A stretch of DNA of 64,000 bases from Hymenobacter sediminis (GCF_003231285.1 NZ_QKNS01000005.1:310001-374000); one strand, 5' to 3'; counted from the first letter of the stretch, positions 28,245-37,823 are shown. A program made the numbers and translations. Notes: generated from the letters alone by a model not told the origin.

Positions 28245-28997
28245 ATGACTTATTCGCAACGCTTCAAAACACTCCTTGTTGGCTTACTGCCGATGGGGAG
28301 TGTTTTTTTTGCCTTTACTGCAGCCGCCCAGAATACCAGTGAGCTAGGAATTGGCTTAGGTGGTCTGAATTATAAGGGCGAATTGTCGCCACATTACCAG
28401 TTTCGTAATAACCGCCCAGCCCTAACGGCCTTCTACCGTAAGGATGTTTCGGTACCTATATCCTTGCGTGCTGGGTTAACCGCAGGTTTCCTGCGAGCCA
28501 ACGATGGCAATGTGAAGGGTGTGACGAAGCAAGTTACTCCTCTAGCCCGGTACCGTCAGGCCAATACAAAAGGAGGATTGATAGAAGCCTCGGGGGTAGT
28601 AGAATATAACTTCTTCGACTACCATAACCGCCGCGACAAAGTGCACTTTACGCCTTATGTATTTGTGGGACTAGCGGGTTTTTATGCTAGTACGGAAACT
28701 ACTAGCAGCACCACTGCCCTGAACCGAAAGGGAGGACTCATCAGTCTGGCTATACCAGCGGGTCTTGGGTTCAAGTATGCTTTGTCTGAACACTGGAACC
28801 TAGGGCTGGAAGCGGGTGCCCGTAAAACATTTACCGACGACTTGGATCATGTTGATGGCAAGTCGAGGCAACAGAATGATTTGGTAGGTAACCCACATGA
28901 TAAAGATTGGTACTACTACAATGGTATAAGCGTTTCCTACACTTTCTATAAGATTCGCTGCCCTGAGAATGGGCAAGCAACCGGACGTAGAGACTAA
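28245..28997 (+). CDS. Second DUF6089-type outer membrane beta-barrel protein
   Basis: 250 residues, clearly paralogous to the preceding protein. It shares ISGMNYFGDI/LGGLNYKGEL near the N-terminus, a central FxPYVFxGxxGF segment, the GLELGFRKTFTDYLDDV/GLEAGARKTFTDDLDHV block, and the KDWYYYNGISVSYTF end strand. It has a signal peptide ending near FTAAAQ/N. It is shorter in the loop regions. Two such genes next to uppS and bamA suggest duplication followed by divergence, with one perhaps keeping the PorG-like T9SS role. It ends before a good terminator at 29012. Confidence 0.78.
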   Translation: MTYSQRFKTLLVGLLPMGSVFFAFTAAAQNTSELGIGLGGLNYKGELSPHYQFRNNRPALTAFYRKDVSVPISLRAGLTAGFLRANDGNVKGVTKQVTPLARYRQANTKGGLIEASGVVEYNFFDYHNRRDKVHFTPYVFVGLAGFYASTETTSSTTALNRKGGLISLAIPAGLGFKYALSEHWNLGLEAGARKTFTDDLDHVDGKSRQQNDLVGNPHDKDWYYYNGISVSYTFYKIRCPENGQATGRRD

Positions 28998-29011
28998 GAG
29001 CACCCTTATCT

Positions 29012-29053
29012 GAACATCCCTCGGCATACTATACTAAGTGCCGGGGGATGTTC
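29012..29053 (+). terminator. Hairpin after the DUF6089 pair
   Basis: A 15-bp stem (29012-29026 with 29039-29053) and 12-nt loop. The single non-Watson-Crick position is U-G in plus-strand RNA but C-A in minus-strand RNA, so it is built for the plus strand. No long T-run follows. Confidence 0.65.
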
Positions 29054-29143
29054 GTATTAGGGACGTAGAGCACAACACATTATTGGGCAGACTTGAATGC
29101 AACCATTTGCGTAACTTGCAGCCTCTTTACGCAAAAAGTACTG

Positions 29144-29890
29144 ATGGCCGTCCGGTCCGAAATCGATTCCCAGAATATTCCTGCCCACGTAGCCGTTATC
29201 ATGGATGGTAATGGTAGGTGGGCCAAACAGAAGGGTGGCTTACGCATTTTTGGGCACCAAAGCGCCATCAAGGCCGTGCGTGAAACGGTGGAGGCAGCCG
29301 CTGAAATAGGTGTGCGCTATCTGACGTTGTATGCTTTCTCAACCGAGAACTGGTCGAGGCCTGCTCATGAGGTAATGGCGCTGATGCAACTGCTGGTGCA
29401 CACGATTCGGCAGGAAACGCCTACCCTTCTGAAAAACAGCATCCGGCTGCAAGCCATTGGCCAGATTGAAAACCTGCCAGCTTCCTGTCAGAAGGAACTG
29501 GCGGAAGCTATTGAATTGACCAAAGACGGCACGCAGATGACGCTGCTGCTAGCTCTGAGCTACAGTGGGCGTTGGGACTTGACCCAGGCTACACAACGAG
29601 TAGCGGCGGAAGTGGCCGCTGGCCGGCTGCAGCCTGATCAGGTAACAGAGCAGACAGTGGCGGGCTACCTTTCAACAGCTGGTATCCCAGACCCTGAGTT
29701 GCTGATTCGCACCAGTGGTGAACAGCGTATTAGTAACTTCTTGTTGTGGCAGCTGGCCTACACGGAACTGTTTATTACCGACCTGCTTTGGCCTGACTTC
29801 CGGCGTGAGCACTTCTATGACGCCCTGCGAGCCTACCAGCAGCGGGAACGTCGGTTCGGGAAAACCAGTGAGCAGCTAACCGTTTCGTAA
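29144..29890 (+). CDS. uppS: Isoprenyl transferase (undecaprenyl diphosphate synthase)
   Basis: 248 residues of cis-prenyltransferase. HVAVIMDGNGRWAKQ carries the catalytic aspartate (Asp21), followed by GHQSAIKAVRETVEAA, the TLYAFSTENWSRP block, and LIRTSGEQRISNFLLWQ near the C-terminus. The enzyme makes the C55 lipid carrier for peptidoglycan and other envelope glycans at the cytoplasmic membrane face. The frame is open from 29093, but the ATG at 29144 fits family N-termini. The bamA gene begins 9 bases after its stop, so the two are one operon. Confidence 0.96.
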   Translation: MAVRSEIDSQNIPAHVAVIMDGNGRWAKQKGGLRIFGHQSAIKAVRETVEAAAEIGVRYLTLYAFSTENWSRPAHEVMALMQLLVHTIRQETPTLLKNSIRLQAIGQIENLPASCQKELAEAIELTKDGTQMTLLLALSYSGRWDLTQATQRVAAEVAAGRLQPDQVTEQTVAGYLSTAGIPDPELLIRTSGEQRISNFLLWQLAYTELFITDLLWPDFRREHFYDALRAYQQRERRFGKTSEQLTVS

Positions 29891-29899
29891 TTACAGAAC

Positions 29900-32428
29900 A
29901 TGAGTTCTTCCTATCATAAGCTTCTTCCGGTGGCTGCGCTGGCACTAACGCTGGGTGCTGCACCAACCGGTGGCGCCACGGCGCAAATTCAGCCTTCTGC
30001 TACTGGTGAGCAGCCGCAACGCTATACCCTAGGGGGTATTACCGTCAGTGGCGCGCGCTACCTCGATACTAATACGCTGATTGGGCTCACTGGGTTGAAA
30101 ATAGGTGACCCAATTACTATTCCTGGCGAAGAAATAGGTAAAGCAATCCGTCGGCTTTGGGATCAAGGCATCTTAGGCGACGTAAGCGTGAGCATTGCCC
30201 GCACCGAAGGCACCCGCATTTTCCTGGATTTCAACCTGAAGGAGCGTCCGCGGCTTTCTAAGTTCGAGTTTTCCGGCATTGGAAAAGGGCAGGCTGATGA
30301 TCTGAAAAACAAGATCAAACTGATTCGGGGTAAAGTCGTTACAGATGCCTTGTTGAGCAACACCCGCGCCCAAGTGCGGAAGTTCTACACCAATAAGGGG
30401 TTCCTGGACAGCAAAGTCACGATTACTCAAATTCCGGATTCTTCTTTGTCTAACAGTGTTACCTTGAACATCAAGGTTGACAAGGGCAGCAAAGTCAAGA
30501 TTAAGGACATCGTATTTGAGGGAAACACTGCGTATTCGGATGGCAAGCTGAAAGGCAAGTTCAAGAAGACCAAGGAGAAAAAGTTTCCCAAGTTCTTCAA
30601 CTCGGGTAAGTTCCAGACCAAAGAGTTTGCCGACGACAAGCAGAAGCTTATTGAATTCTACAATGGCGAGGGCTACCGTGATGCCGTAATCCTGTCGGAT
30701 ACGCTGGAGCGGGTAGGGGATGGGTTGCGCCTTGTTGTTAAGGTAGATGAGGGGCCGAAGTATTACTTCCGCAACATCACTTGGAAAGGCAACTACCTTT
30801 ACGACGACAAAACCCTAGCCTCAGTGCTGGGCATTAAGGAGGGAAGCGTATATAGCAAGGAAACGCTGGATAAGCGCCTAAACTATAATCCTACGGGCCA
30901 GGACGTGACGTCGCTCTATATGAACGACGGCTACCTCTTCTTCCAGATCGAACCTGTAGAAACTAAGGTGGAAGGCGACTCGATTGACATCGAGATGCGA
31001 ATTTCGGAAGGAGTACAGGCGCGCATCAAGGATGTGAATATTGCCGGTAATACAAAAACCTCCGACCACGTAGTACGCCGGGCGCTTTACACCTTGCCGG
31101 GTGATAATTTCAGCCGGGAGCAGCTTATCCGCAGCCAGCGGGAAATAGCCACACTGGGCTACTTCGACCCGGAGAAAATTGGCCTAAATCCTGTGCCTAA
31201 TCAGGCTGATGGCACAGTAGACATCAACTACACCGTAGAAGAAAAGCCTTCCGACCAAATTACCCTTTCGGGCGGTTGGGGTGGCTACGCCGGCTTTATC
31301 GGTACGGTGGGCCTCGTGTTCAACAACTTCTCTCTGCGCAAAGCGGGCTCCCTGCGCAACTGGACGCCGGTACCGGCCGGCGACGGGCAGCGCTTGGCTC
31401 TGAACGTACAGGCCAACGGTCTGCAGTACCAGGCCTACTCCTTCTCTTTCACGGAGCCTTGGTTGGGTGGGCGCAAGCCTAACTCTCTTTCAGTGAGTTT
31501 GACTAAGACGATATACCGCATCGGAACCAATTTTAATACTGAAACGGGCAGCTCCCTCAAAACCAACGGTGCCAGTGTGAGCCTAGGCCGCCGCCTGCGC
31601 TGGCCTGACGACTACTTCACACTAAGCAACGCGCTGTCAATTACCCAATACAAGCTAAACAACTATAGTTTGCTTAGCTCGAACTTCTTTCCTAATGGTA
31701 CGGGCAATGCCAACAACATCACTTTCAATACTACTTTAAGCCGCAATAGTATTGATAATCCTACGTTTACACGGCGAGGCTCCTCCCTTGCCTTAAGCGT
31801 AAACCTGACGCCTCCATATTCTCTGTTCCCTGGCTCGCACCCTAGCGTTAGTGAGTGGGTAGAATTCCACAAGTGGATGTTTGATGCTTCGTGGTTTTCG
31901 CCGGTGGTAGGAAAGCTGGTGCTGAATACGCGTGCTCACTTTGGCTTCATCGGTACATATAACAGCAGTCGGCAGATTGGGCCGTTTGAACGCTTCAAAC
32001 TAGGTGGTTCAGGCTTAGGTTATGGCGGTTCTACCAACTTCGTTGCTGGTACTGAGTACGTGGGTCTGCGCGGTTACGCTGACCCGAATGACCAGAACTC
32101 TTTGCCTACGGCGCGGGAGGGAAATGATGGGGGCGTAGTGTACAACAAGTTCGTACTGGAAATGCGCTACCCCGTCAGCTTGAACCCTGCGGCTACGGTG
32201 TATGTGCTGAGCTTCGCGGAAGCTGGTAATGCCTTCGAGCGCTACACCGATTACAACCCTTATAAGTTGTACCGCTCAGCGGGGGTAGGGGCCCGTATTT
32301 TTATGTCGGCATTTGGTTTGCTAGGGTTTGATTATGGTTGGGGCTTCGACAAAGTGCCCGCTTATACCCGCGGTCAAAAGCAAGACAAGGGTATGTTCCA
32401 CTTTATCATTGGTCAGCAGATCCGCTAA
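29900..32428 (+). CDS. bamA: Outer membrane protein assembly factor BamA
   Basis: 842 residues. A signal peptide (cleavage near GGATAQ/I) is followed by five POTRA domains to about residue 440, each with the usual G-(N/K)-xx-(Y/T) turns (ITVSGARYLDTNTLIGLTGL, IVFEGNTAYSDGKLKGKFK, ITWKGNYLYDDKTLASVLG, VNIAGNTKTSDHVVRRAL). A 16-strand Omp85 barrel completes the protein. FERFKLGGSGL is the lid-lock FxxGG-type region and GLRGYAD the following turn, both typical of BamA. It folds and inserts beta-barrel proteins in the outer membrane. Upstream uppS and downstream ompH genes give the standard envelope-biogenesis cluster. Confidence 0.97.
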   Translation: MSSSYHKLLPVAALALTLGAAPTGGATAQIQPSATGEQPQRYTLGGITVSGARYLDTNTLIGLTGLKIGDPITIPGEEIGKAIRRLWDQGILGDVSVSIARTEGTRIFLDFNLKERPRLSKFEFSGIGKGQADDLKNKIKLIRGKVVTDALLSNTRAQVRKFYTNKGFLDSKVTITQIPDSSLSNSVTLNIKVDKGSKVKIKDIVFEGNTAYSDGKLKGKFKKTKEKKFPKFFNSGKFQTKEFADDKQKLIEFYNGEGYRDAVILSDTLERVGDGLRLVVKVDEGPKYYFRNITWKGNYLYDDKTLASVLGIKEGSVYSKETLDKRLNYNPTGQDVTSLYMNDGYLFFQIEPVETKVEGDSIDIEMRISEGVQARIKDVNIAGNTKTSDHVVRRALYTLPGDNFSREQLIRSQREIATLGYFDPEKIGLNPVPNQADGTVDINYTVEEKPSDQITLSGGWGGYAGFIGTVGLVFNNFSLRKAGSLRNWTPVPAGDGQRLALNVQANGLQYQAYSFSFTEPWLGGRKPNSLSVSLTKTIYRIGTNFNTETGSSLKTNGASVSLGRRLRWPDDYFTLSNALSITQYKLNNYSLLSSNFFPNGTGNANNITFNTTLSRNSIDNPTFTRRGSSLALSVNLTPPYSLFPGSHPSVSEWVEFHKWMFDASWFSPVVGKLVLNTRAHFGFIGTYNSSRQIGPFERFKLGGSGLGYGGSTNFVAGTEYVGLRGYADPNDQNSLPTAREGNDGGVVYNKFVLEMRYPVSLNPAATVYVLSFAEAGNAFERYTDYNPYKLYRSAGVGARIFMSAFGLLGFDYGWGFDKVPAYTRGQKQDKGMFHFIIGQQIR

Positions 32429-32470
32429 GCCAGGCGGCGCGGCCAGCGACACTTCATCTTCTTTTACCAT

Positions 32471-33157
32471 ATGAACAAGATGTTTTCGTGGGTAGCGGCC
32501 GCTGTGCTGTTCCTGATGGTGGCGGTTCCACAAGCCACACTTGCGCAAAAGTTCGGATACGTAGATTCCGAGTTTATCATGGGCAAGCTGCCGGCCTACG
32601 CTCAGGCTCAGCAGGAACTCAATACGCTCTCAGTTAATTGGCAGAAAGATATTGAGGCGCAAAAAAAAGACCTTGATAAGCTATATCGGAATTATCAGGC
32701 GGAAGAAGTGGTTCTAACAGAGCCGATGAAAAAGAAGCGGCAGGATGAGATTCTGAAGAAGGAGCAGGACATCAAAGCCTACTCCAATAAAATCTTCGGA
32801 TTTGAAGGCCAGCTATTTAAGAAGCGGCAGGAACTTACCAAACCAGTGCAGGATCAGGTTTTCGAAGCCATTGAGAAAGTAGCCAAGAAGAAACAGTTGG
32901 CTATTGTGTTCGATAAATCGGGCGACCTGACCATGCTGTACACGAATCCTGTGCACGACTACACGGAGTTCGTGCTAGAAGAACTGGGGCTGGCCTCGGC
33001 AGAACGCAACCAACCGGCTCAGAAAGGAGCTGTTCGGTCGGTTACTACGCCTCAGGCTCCCGGCGGGGAAGCTGCTGTAGAAGAGGAGCCTACTCCCTCC
33101 CGTGCTAAGCAACCGACCCGCACTACTACCCCGCGGCCAGCAACCCGAAAAAACTAA
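32471..33157 (+). CDS. OmpH/Skp family periplasmic chaperone
   Basis: 228 residues: signal peptide (cleavage near ATLAQ/K), then KFGYVDSEFIMGKLPAYAQAQQEL, the OmpH start motif. A long lysine/glutamate-rich coiled region (about residues 50-115) and a closing strand (QLAIVFDKSGDLTMLYTNP) complete the Skp fold. A low-complexity Pro/Thr/Arg tail follows (from about residue 185). Skp holds unfolded outer membrane proteins for BamA. It sits directly downstream of bamA and is followed by a second OmpH gene, a pairing often seen in Bacteroidota. Confidence 0.92.
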   Translation: MNKMFSWVAAAVLFLMVAVPQATLAQKFGYVDSEFIMGKLPAYAQAQQELNTLSVNWQKDIEAQKKDLDKLYRNYQAEEVVLTEPMKKKRQDEILKKEQDIKAYSNKIFGFEGQLFKKRQELTKPVQDQVFEAIEKVAKKKQLAIVFDKSGDLTMLYTNPVHDYTEFVLEELGLASAERNQPAQKGAVRSVTTPQAPGGEAAVEEEPTPSRAKQPTRTTTPRPATRKN

Positions 33158-33202
33158 CTTTACGCATCCAACTCTCTGACATTTTTCCTTTTGATGACCA
33201 CC

Positions 33203-33838
33203 ATGAACAAATTCCGCGTTGCACTGGCTGCTGCCGCCCTCACCTTCACCACGGCTACGGTTTCGATGGCACAGACGGCCGCACCGCTGAAAATTGGCTA
33301 CACTAGCGTGCAGTATGTGCTGAGCCAAATGCCTGAGAGCAAGCAGATCGAGTCACAGCTGAAAGACTACAGCACCCAACTTAAAAGCCAGTTGGATGCC
33401 AAGAGTAATGAGTTTCGTACTAAAGTAGAAGCCTACCAAAAGGGCGGCGCTACCATGACGGAGGTTGTGAAGGCCGATAAAGAGAAAGAGCTGCAGAACC
33501 TTCAGCAGTCAATCCAAGAGTTTCAGCAGAACGCCGAGGTTTCGCTCCAGCAAAAGCAGCAAACTTTGCTGAAGCCAGCTCTGGATAAGCTGCAGAAAAA
33601 CATTGATGCCGTGGCCGACGAGAATGGCTACACCTACATCCTGAACTCTGATGGTGATAGCCCACTGTTGCTGCACGGTCCTAAGGATGGTGATGTGTCT
33701 GACCTGATTCTGAAAAAAATGGGTATTACTCCTGGTGCCGCCGCTGCAGCTCCGAAAGTAGCTACGCCTGCTGCCTCTTCAGCAGTAGCCACTCCTGCTG
33801 CTAGCGCCACTAAAACCAAGACTAAAACCAAAAAGTAA
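33203..33838 (+). CDS. Second OmpH/Skp family periplasmic chaperone
   Basis: About 211 residues: signal peptide ending at SMAQ/T, the OmpH start motif KIGYTSVQYVLSQMPESKQIESQL, a coiled region (residues 55-120), and the strand YTYILNSDGDSPLLL. The tail is rich in Ala, Thr and Lys and ends in KTKTKTKK. ATGs at 33194 and 33203 and a TTG at 33191 are all in frame; 33203 (MNKFRVALAAAALTF) gives the most ordinary signal peptide. It is probably co-transcribed with bamA and the first ompH, and the transcript ends at the 33878 hairpin. Confidence 0.92.
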   Translation: MNKFRVALAAAALTFTTATVSMAQTAAPLKIGYTSVQYVLSQMPESKQIESQLKDYSTQLKSQLDAKSNEFRTKVEAYQKGGATMTEVVKADKEKELQNLQQSIQEFQQNAEVSLQQKQQTLLKPALDKLQKNIDAVADENGYTYILNSDGDSPLLLHGPKDGDVSDLILKKMGITPGAAAAAPKVATPAASSAVATPAASATKTKTKTKK

Positions 33839-33877
33839 TTCGTGCTTGAGCAGCGATGCTCTATTCTGGATTATTAT

Positions 33878-33914
33878 ACCACAGCCGGGGCTTTGCTCCG
33901 GCTGTGGTGTTTAT
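33878..33914 (+). terminator. Terminator after the bamA-ompH operon
   Basis: An 11-bp perfect stem (33878-33888 with 33898-33908), GC-rich, with a 9-nt loop, followed by GTTTATATAG. The T-run is short, so termination is likely but not ideal. Confidence 0.7.
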
Positions 33915-33990
33915 ATAGATGCCTGTCCGAACCGACGCGTAGCTTTGGCTGCCGCGCCTGACTACTTTCCCTACCCCCATCCAGTGCCCC

Positions 33991-35118
33991 ATGCTCTGCC
34001 AAAACCCAGAAGACGAATTATCTGAACAATCTGCCCCTGTTGAGGAGGGTACGTCCGATGCGCTATCTGCTGATGCCAATGCTTCACTTGAGGAGGAAGC
34101 GGATGAAGAGGAGGGTGATGAACTATATGAGCACCACCGCATCCGAGCAGATAAACGGCAAGAGCTTTTGCGACTAGACAAGTTTCTGCTGAACCGATTG
34201 CCCAGCACCTCTCGCACTCGAATTCAAAATGCTATCCGGGCAGAGGCAGTGCAAGTAAACGACCGGCCGGTAAAGTCAAATTACCGCGTCAAGCCGCTTG
34301 ATGTTATTACCATTACGCTACCCGAGCCACCACGAGAGTTCAAGGTAGTGCCGGAAGCCATGAATCTGGATATCCGCTACGAGGATGCGGAGCTGCTGAT
34401 AGTAAACAAACCGGCGGGGCTGGTCGTGCATCCTGCGTATGGCAACTGGAATGGTACCTTGGTGAATGGGCTAGCCTACCATCTGCAGAATCTCCCTACG
34501 GGCCGGAATGGGGAGATCAGGCCGGGACTCGTGCACCGCATTGATAAGGATACTTCCGGGCTGCTTGTGATTGGCAAAACAGAGTGGGCTATGACCCATC
34601 TTTCAAACCAGTTTTTCCACCACACGATTGAGCGTACCTACCTGGCCTTAGTGTGGGGGGTACCTAAGGAACCGCAGGGAACCATCCGGGGCCACATTGG
34701 ACGCAGTTTGAAAGACCGGAAAGTACAGGCCGTGTATCCAGATGGGGAACACGGCAAACATGCCGTGACGCATTATAAAGTACTTCGAGCTTTCGGCGGT
34801 AAAGCAGCGCTGCTGCAATGCAACCTAGAAACGGGCCGTACCCATCAAATCCGTGCCCACATGAAGCACATAGGGCACCCGCTGTTTGGCGACGCTACCT
34901 ATGGCGGCGATAAGATTGTGTATGGGCAGCGGACGGGCTCTTATAAAGTGCTTGCCGAAAAAATGCTGGCGGCTATGCCCCGCCAAGCGCTTCACGCAAA
35001 ATCACTCGGTTTTGAGCACCCAACTACGCATGAGCACATGCAGTTCGAAGCCGAGCTACCTTCTGACTTTGAAGAGTTGTTAGCTAAATGGGAGGAGTAC
35101 TTGAAAACTATTGACTGA
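33991..35118 (+). CDS. RluA/RluD family pseudouridine synthase
   Basis: 375 residues. An unusually acidic N-terminal extension (about residues 5-50, many Glu/Asp) precedes an S4 RNA-binding domain (LDKFLLNRLPSTSRTRIQNA), followed by the catalytic domain. The active-site aspartate lies in VHRIDKDTSGLLV, and GRTHQIRAHM is the second family signature. The enzyme isomerises uridines in 23S rRNA; RluD is the likely subgroup from the S4 domain and length. The acidic extension is not in typical RluD and may be lineage specific. A strong two-way terminator follows at 35133. Confidence 0.92.
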   Translation: MLCQNPEDELSEQSAPVEEGTSDALSADANASLEEEADEEEGDELYEHHRIRADKRQELLRLDKFLLNRLPSTSRTRIQNAIRAEAVQVNDRPVKSNYRVKPLDVITITLPEPPREFKVVPEAMNLDIRYEDAELLIVNKPAGLVVHPAYGNWNGTLVNGLAYHLQNLPTGRNGEIRPGLVHRIDKDTSGLLVIGKTEWAMTHLSNQFFHHTIERTYLALVWGVPKEPQGTIRGHIGRSLKDRKVQAVYPDGEHGKHAVTHYKVLRAFGGKAALLQCNLETGRTHQIRAHMKHIGHPLFGDATYGGDKIVYGQRTGSYKVLAEKMLAAMPRQALHAKSLGFEHPTTHEHMQFEAELPSDFEELLAKWEEYLKTID

Positions 35119-35132
35119 TTTTTTATAAACGC

Positions 35133-35167
35133 AAAAAGGCCTGCTACAATTTGTAGCAGGCCTTTTT
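35133..35167. terminator. Bidirectional intrinsic terminator
   Basis: A 16-bp perfect stem (35133-35148 with 35152-35167) with an ATT loop. A-run and T-run ends are good for both strands. It separates the convergent rluD-like and TPR genes. Confidence 0.92.
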
Positions 35168-35187
35168 TGGCTCAAGCAAGTGTTTGA

Positions 35188-36810
35188 CTATTTACGCTTA
35201 ACCGGTGCCTTAGCAGCAGTTTTTGGCTTAGTGATATCAGCAATGGCTGTCTTTGCCTGCTGGTCGTTGGGGTCCAGGGCCAGAGCTTGCTGCCAGTAGG
35301 GCAACGAAGTAGCCTTGTCGCCTTTCTGATAGTAGTAGTACCCAAGGTACTTGTTTGCCTCTACCAGACCCGACTTATACTTAGCAGCGTCAGCTGAAGA
35401 GCCTGCTACCTCGATGTATTTCTCATAGTAAGGCTTAGCAAGGCCTTGCTTCGAGTCTTTATCGATGTTAGCGTTAGCACGAGCACGCATCTGGTAGCCC
35501 GGAACATAAGTCGGACGCTCTGCCAGAACTAGACCGTAGAGGCTATCAGCTTGGGCATACTGGCCATTCAGTTCATAGGCCCGGCCCAGATATACCTTGT
35601 CAGTCAGCTCACCGCCTTTAGTGGCAGCCATCCGAGTTTTCAAGGTAGCAATAGCGTTCGGGTAGTCTTTGGCTGCCAGGTAAGCCTGAGCTAGCTCATT
35701 CTGCAGTTCAGAGGCTTTCTTCGGATCAGCATCAATAGCTTTCTTGATGATGGCTGCGCCCTCAGTGGTCTTACCGCCTTTGATCAGCATTTTACCGTAG
35801 TAAACGTTGTCTTCGGTAATCACTTTGTTGCCAGCACTAGCCAACTGCATGTACTTCTGCATAGCTGCTAGGGCTTCATCGTTCTTACCCGTTTCATACA
35901 GCGAATAAGCACGCAGACGGTTCATGGTGAGGTTGTTCGGATCTTTAGCCAGAACCTTGTCTACTTCTACCAATGCTTCCGGATACTTCTTGGTCAGGTA
36001 CAGGAACGAGGCGTACTTAGCGTCCGTGTCAGAAGACTTCTCAGCCAGTGAGGAGTATTTCTGGAACTGAGCCAATGCATCATCGTAGCGGCCAGCGAAG
36101 TAGTACGTTTCAGCTAGGGCATTGTAAGCCGGAGCATAGTTCGGATCGATGCTGATAGCCTTGTCGAAGTTCGTTTTGGCTTCGTTGTAGGTACGGGCCC
36201 GCATGTTCAGCTGACCTTTCCGCACGTAGGCTTGCACGTTGTTCGGATCAGCGAGGGTAGCACGCTCGTAGCTGTTCATAGCTTCGCCGCCACCTTGCTC
36301 CGTTTTAAGATACAAGTCGCCGCGGGCAATCATCAGCGCCGGATCGTCCTTGCCTTTGCCAAGCTTTTCGCCAGCGCTTACGTAGGTCAGCGCCTTATTA
36401 ATGTCCTTGATATCCGATTCAGCATACGCCTGAGCAATCATGGTGTATACCTTCTGGTCTTTGCCTTTCGAGGACTTAACAGCGTTATCAAACTGAATTT
36501 CCGCTTCAGCAGTTTTGCCCTGAGCCAACGCGGCACGGCCGGCGGCTACCTGGGTAAAAGCATCTTTGGAATTCAGAGTAACGCGGTTGAAGTAGTACGC
36601 GGCTGAGTCAGGCATACCGCGCAATTGGTACAAGCGGCCCAGTTCAAACGACGTTTCGTTTGACTGACCTTGGCGCAGCAAAGCCGCACGGGCTTCACTG
36701 TAACGCTCCATCTCAATGGCTTTTTGGGCACCCGAGGTTTGAGCAAGGGCAGCAGAACCCGAAACAGACAAAGCAGCGAGGAGCGTGAGCTTCCAGGGCT
36801 TAAGATTCAT
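35188..36810 (-). CDS. Exported tetratricopeptide repeat protein
   Basis: About 540 residues. A signal peptide (cleavage near AALAQ/T) is followed by TPR units over most of the length, at least ten by repeat spacing (for example AYVRKGQLNMRARTYNEAKTNFDKAISIDP and APAYNALAETYYFAGRYDDALAQF). A short basic tail ends in KRK. It is a periplasmic scaffold with no catalytic motif. It closes the run of minus-strand genes after the PstS-like lipoprotein (about 56 bases apart) and so may belong with the TonB/ExbBD cluster upstream. The ATG at 36810 was preferred to the TTG two codons earlier. Confidence 0.88.
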   Translation of the reverse strand: MNLKPWKLTLLAALSVSGSAALAQTSGAQKAIEMERYSEARAALLRQGQSNETSFELGRLYQLRGMPDSAAYYFNRVTLNSKDAFTQVAAGRAALAQGKTAEAEIQFDNAVKSSKGKDQKVYTMIAQAYAESDIKDINKALTYVSAGEKLGKGKDDPALMIARGDLYLKTEQGGGEAMNSYERATLADPNNVQAYVRKGQLNMRARTYNEAKTNFDKAISIDPNYAPAYNALAETYYFAGRYDDALAQFQKYSSLAEKSSDTDAKYASFLYLTKKYPEALVEVDKVLAKDPNNLTMNRLRAYSLYETGKNDEALAAMQKYMQLASAGNKVITEDNVYYGKMLIKGGKTTEGAAIIKKAIDADPKKASELQNELAQAYLAAKDYPNAIATLKTRMAATKGGELTDKVYLGRAYELNGQYAQADSLYGLVLAERPTYVPGYQMRARANANIDKDSKQGLAKPYYEKYIEVAGSSADAAKYKSGLVEANKYLGYYYYQKGDKATSLPYWQQALALDPNDQQAKTAIADITKPKTAAKAPVKRK

Positions 36811-36866
36811 GAGCAAAAAGGTTAGTGGAAATGCGTGAGGAAAGGAAATAAGAGCTAAAGCAGGTA

Positions 36867-37823
36867 CTAAGGCTTTACGTCAATAAGACGAACCTGTCCG
36901 GTTGCAGGCATCAGACCAGCTTTTAGCATAATCAGTTGCCCTTTATTACCAGCGACAAAAGATGCAAAACCGGTGCCAAGTCCGGCCCGTGCTTCCCGGC
37001 TAATGATGTATAGCTCGCGGCGCAGGGGATAGGTCTTCTGGGCGAGGTATCCCTGGTAAGGCTGTATGTAATCTTCGGGCTTAGAGCCTGTGGTTTTTGC
37101 ACTGATTCCAACCACTCTTACCCGTTTCAGAAACTTTTGAACTGCGGCGTCGTCCCGGTCGCTAATCCAATTTACCCCAACTACTCCAATAGCGTTAGGA
37201 TGACTAGCAACGTAATCTAGTAACGCCGGGTTCGATTTTGATGCGAAGGCCCCTTTCGTAAGGGCGGCTCCGCGTGTAACAGAGTCCTGTACAAAACGTG
37301 CGGTACTGGAATTGTTGTTGTCGAATACAACGGTAATCGGCCCTAATTTATTGTTTGGGCTGAGTTGCGACCACTGTTGTTGCTGACCTGTGAAGATGCC
37401 ACGCAGTTGCGCCAAGGTTAGTAATGAATCCGGATTACTAGGATGCACAACAATGGCTACTCCATCTACACCAATACGGATAGAACGTGGAACCAGCTTT
37501 AAGCGTTCAAACACTCCCCGTTCCTGAGCGGTTAGGTCACGAGAAACAACAGCCAGCCGAACGCTATCCGTCAAAAGAGCTTCCATTACTGAGCGCTCGG
37601 GCTGATACGCAGCTTGAATTTTGGCAGAAGCATATAGCTTCTGGAACGTATCAACTTGTGATTTGAGGATTGGTTCAAACGTTTCGTCGACTCCGATGCG
37701 AATTGTGCCGCTGGTAGGAGTATCGGTTGCTTGCGCTTCAGGAGTAGAGTTGTTTCCACAACCTACTACCCCTATTCCTACGCAAAAAGCTAAGCTCAAA
37801 CCCCAAAAATTAGCGTACGTCAT
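36867..37823 (-). CDS. PstS-like substrate-binding lipoprotein
   Basis: 318 residues from the ATG at 37823. The signal sequence ends in a lipobox (VGIGVVGC). The mature part is a type II periplasmic-binding fold of the phosphate-binding PstS class: IRIGVDETFEPILKSQVDTF at the start, GVDGVAIVVHPSNPDSLLTLAQL, a GIFTGQ turn, and DNNNSSTARFVQDSV, the usual ligand loop with Ser/Thr/Arg. No pstCAB genes are adjacent, so phosphate transport is not shown. It may instead report on ligand or bind another oxyanion. The reading frame overlaps the upstream small gene by 14 bases, implying coupling. Confidence 0.82.
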   Translation of the reverse strand: MTYANFWGLSLAFCVGIGVVGCGNNSTPEAQATDTPTSGTIRIGVDETFEPILKSQVDTFQKLYASAKIQAAYQPERSVMEALLTDSVRLAVVSRDLTAQERGVFERLKLVPRSIRIGVDGVAIVVHPSNPDSLLTLAQLRGIFTGQQQQWSQLSPNNKLGPITVVFDNNNSSTARFVQDSVTRGAALTKGAFASKSNPALLDYVASHPNAIGVVGVNWISDRDDAAVQKFLKRVRVVGISAKTTGSKPEDYIQPYQGYLAQKTYPLRRELYIISREARAGLGTGFASFVAGNKGQLIMLKAGLMPATGQVRLIDVKP

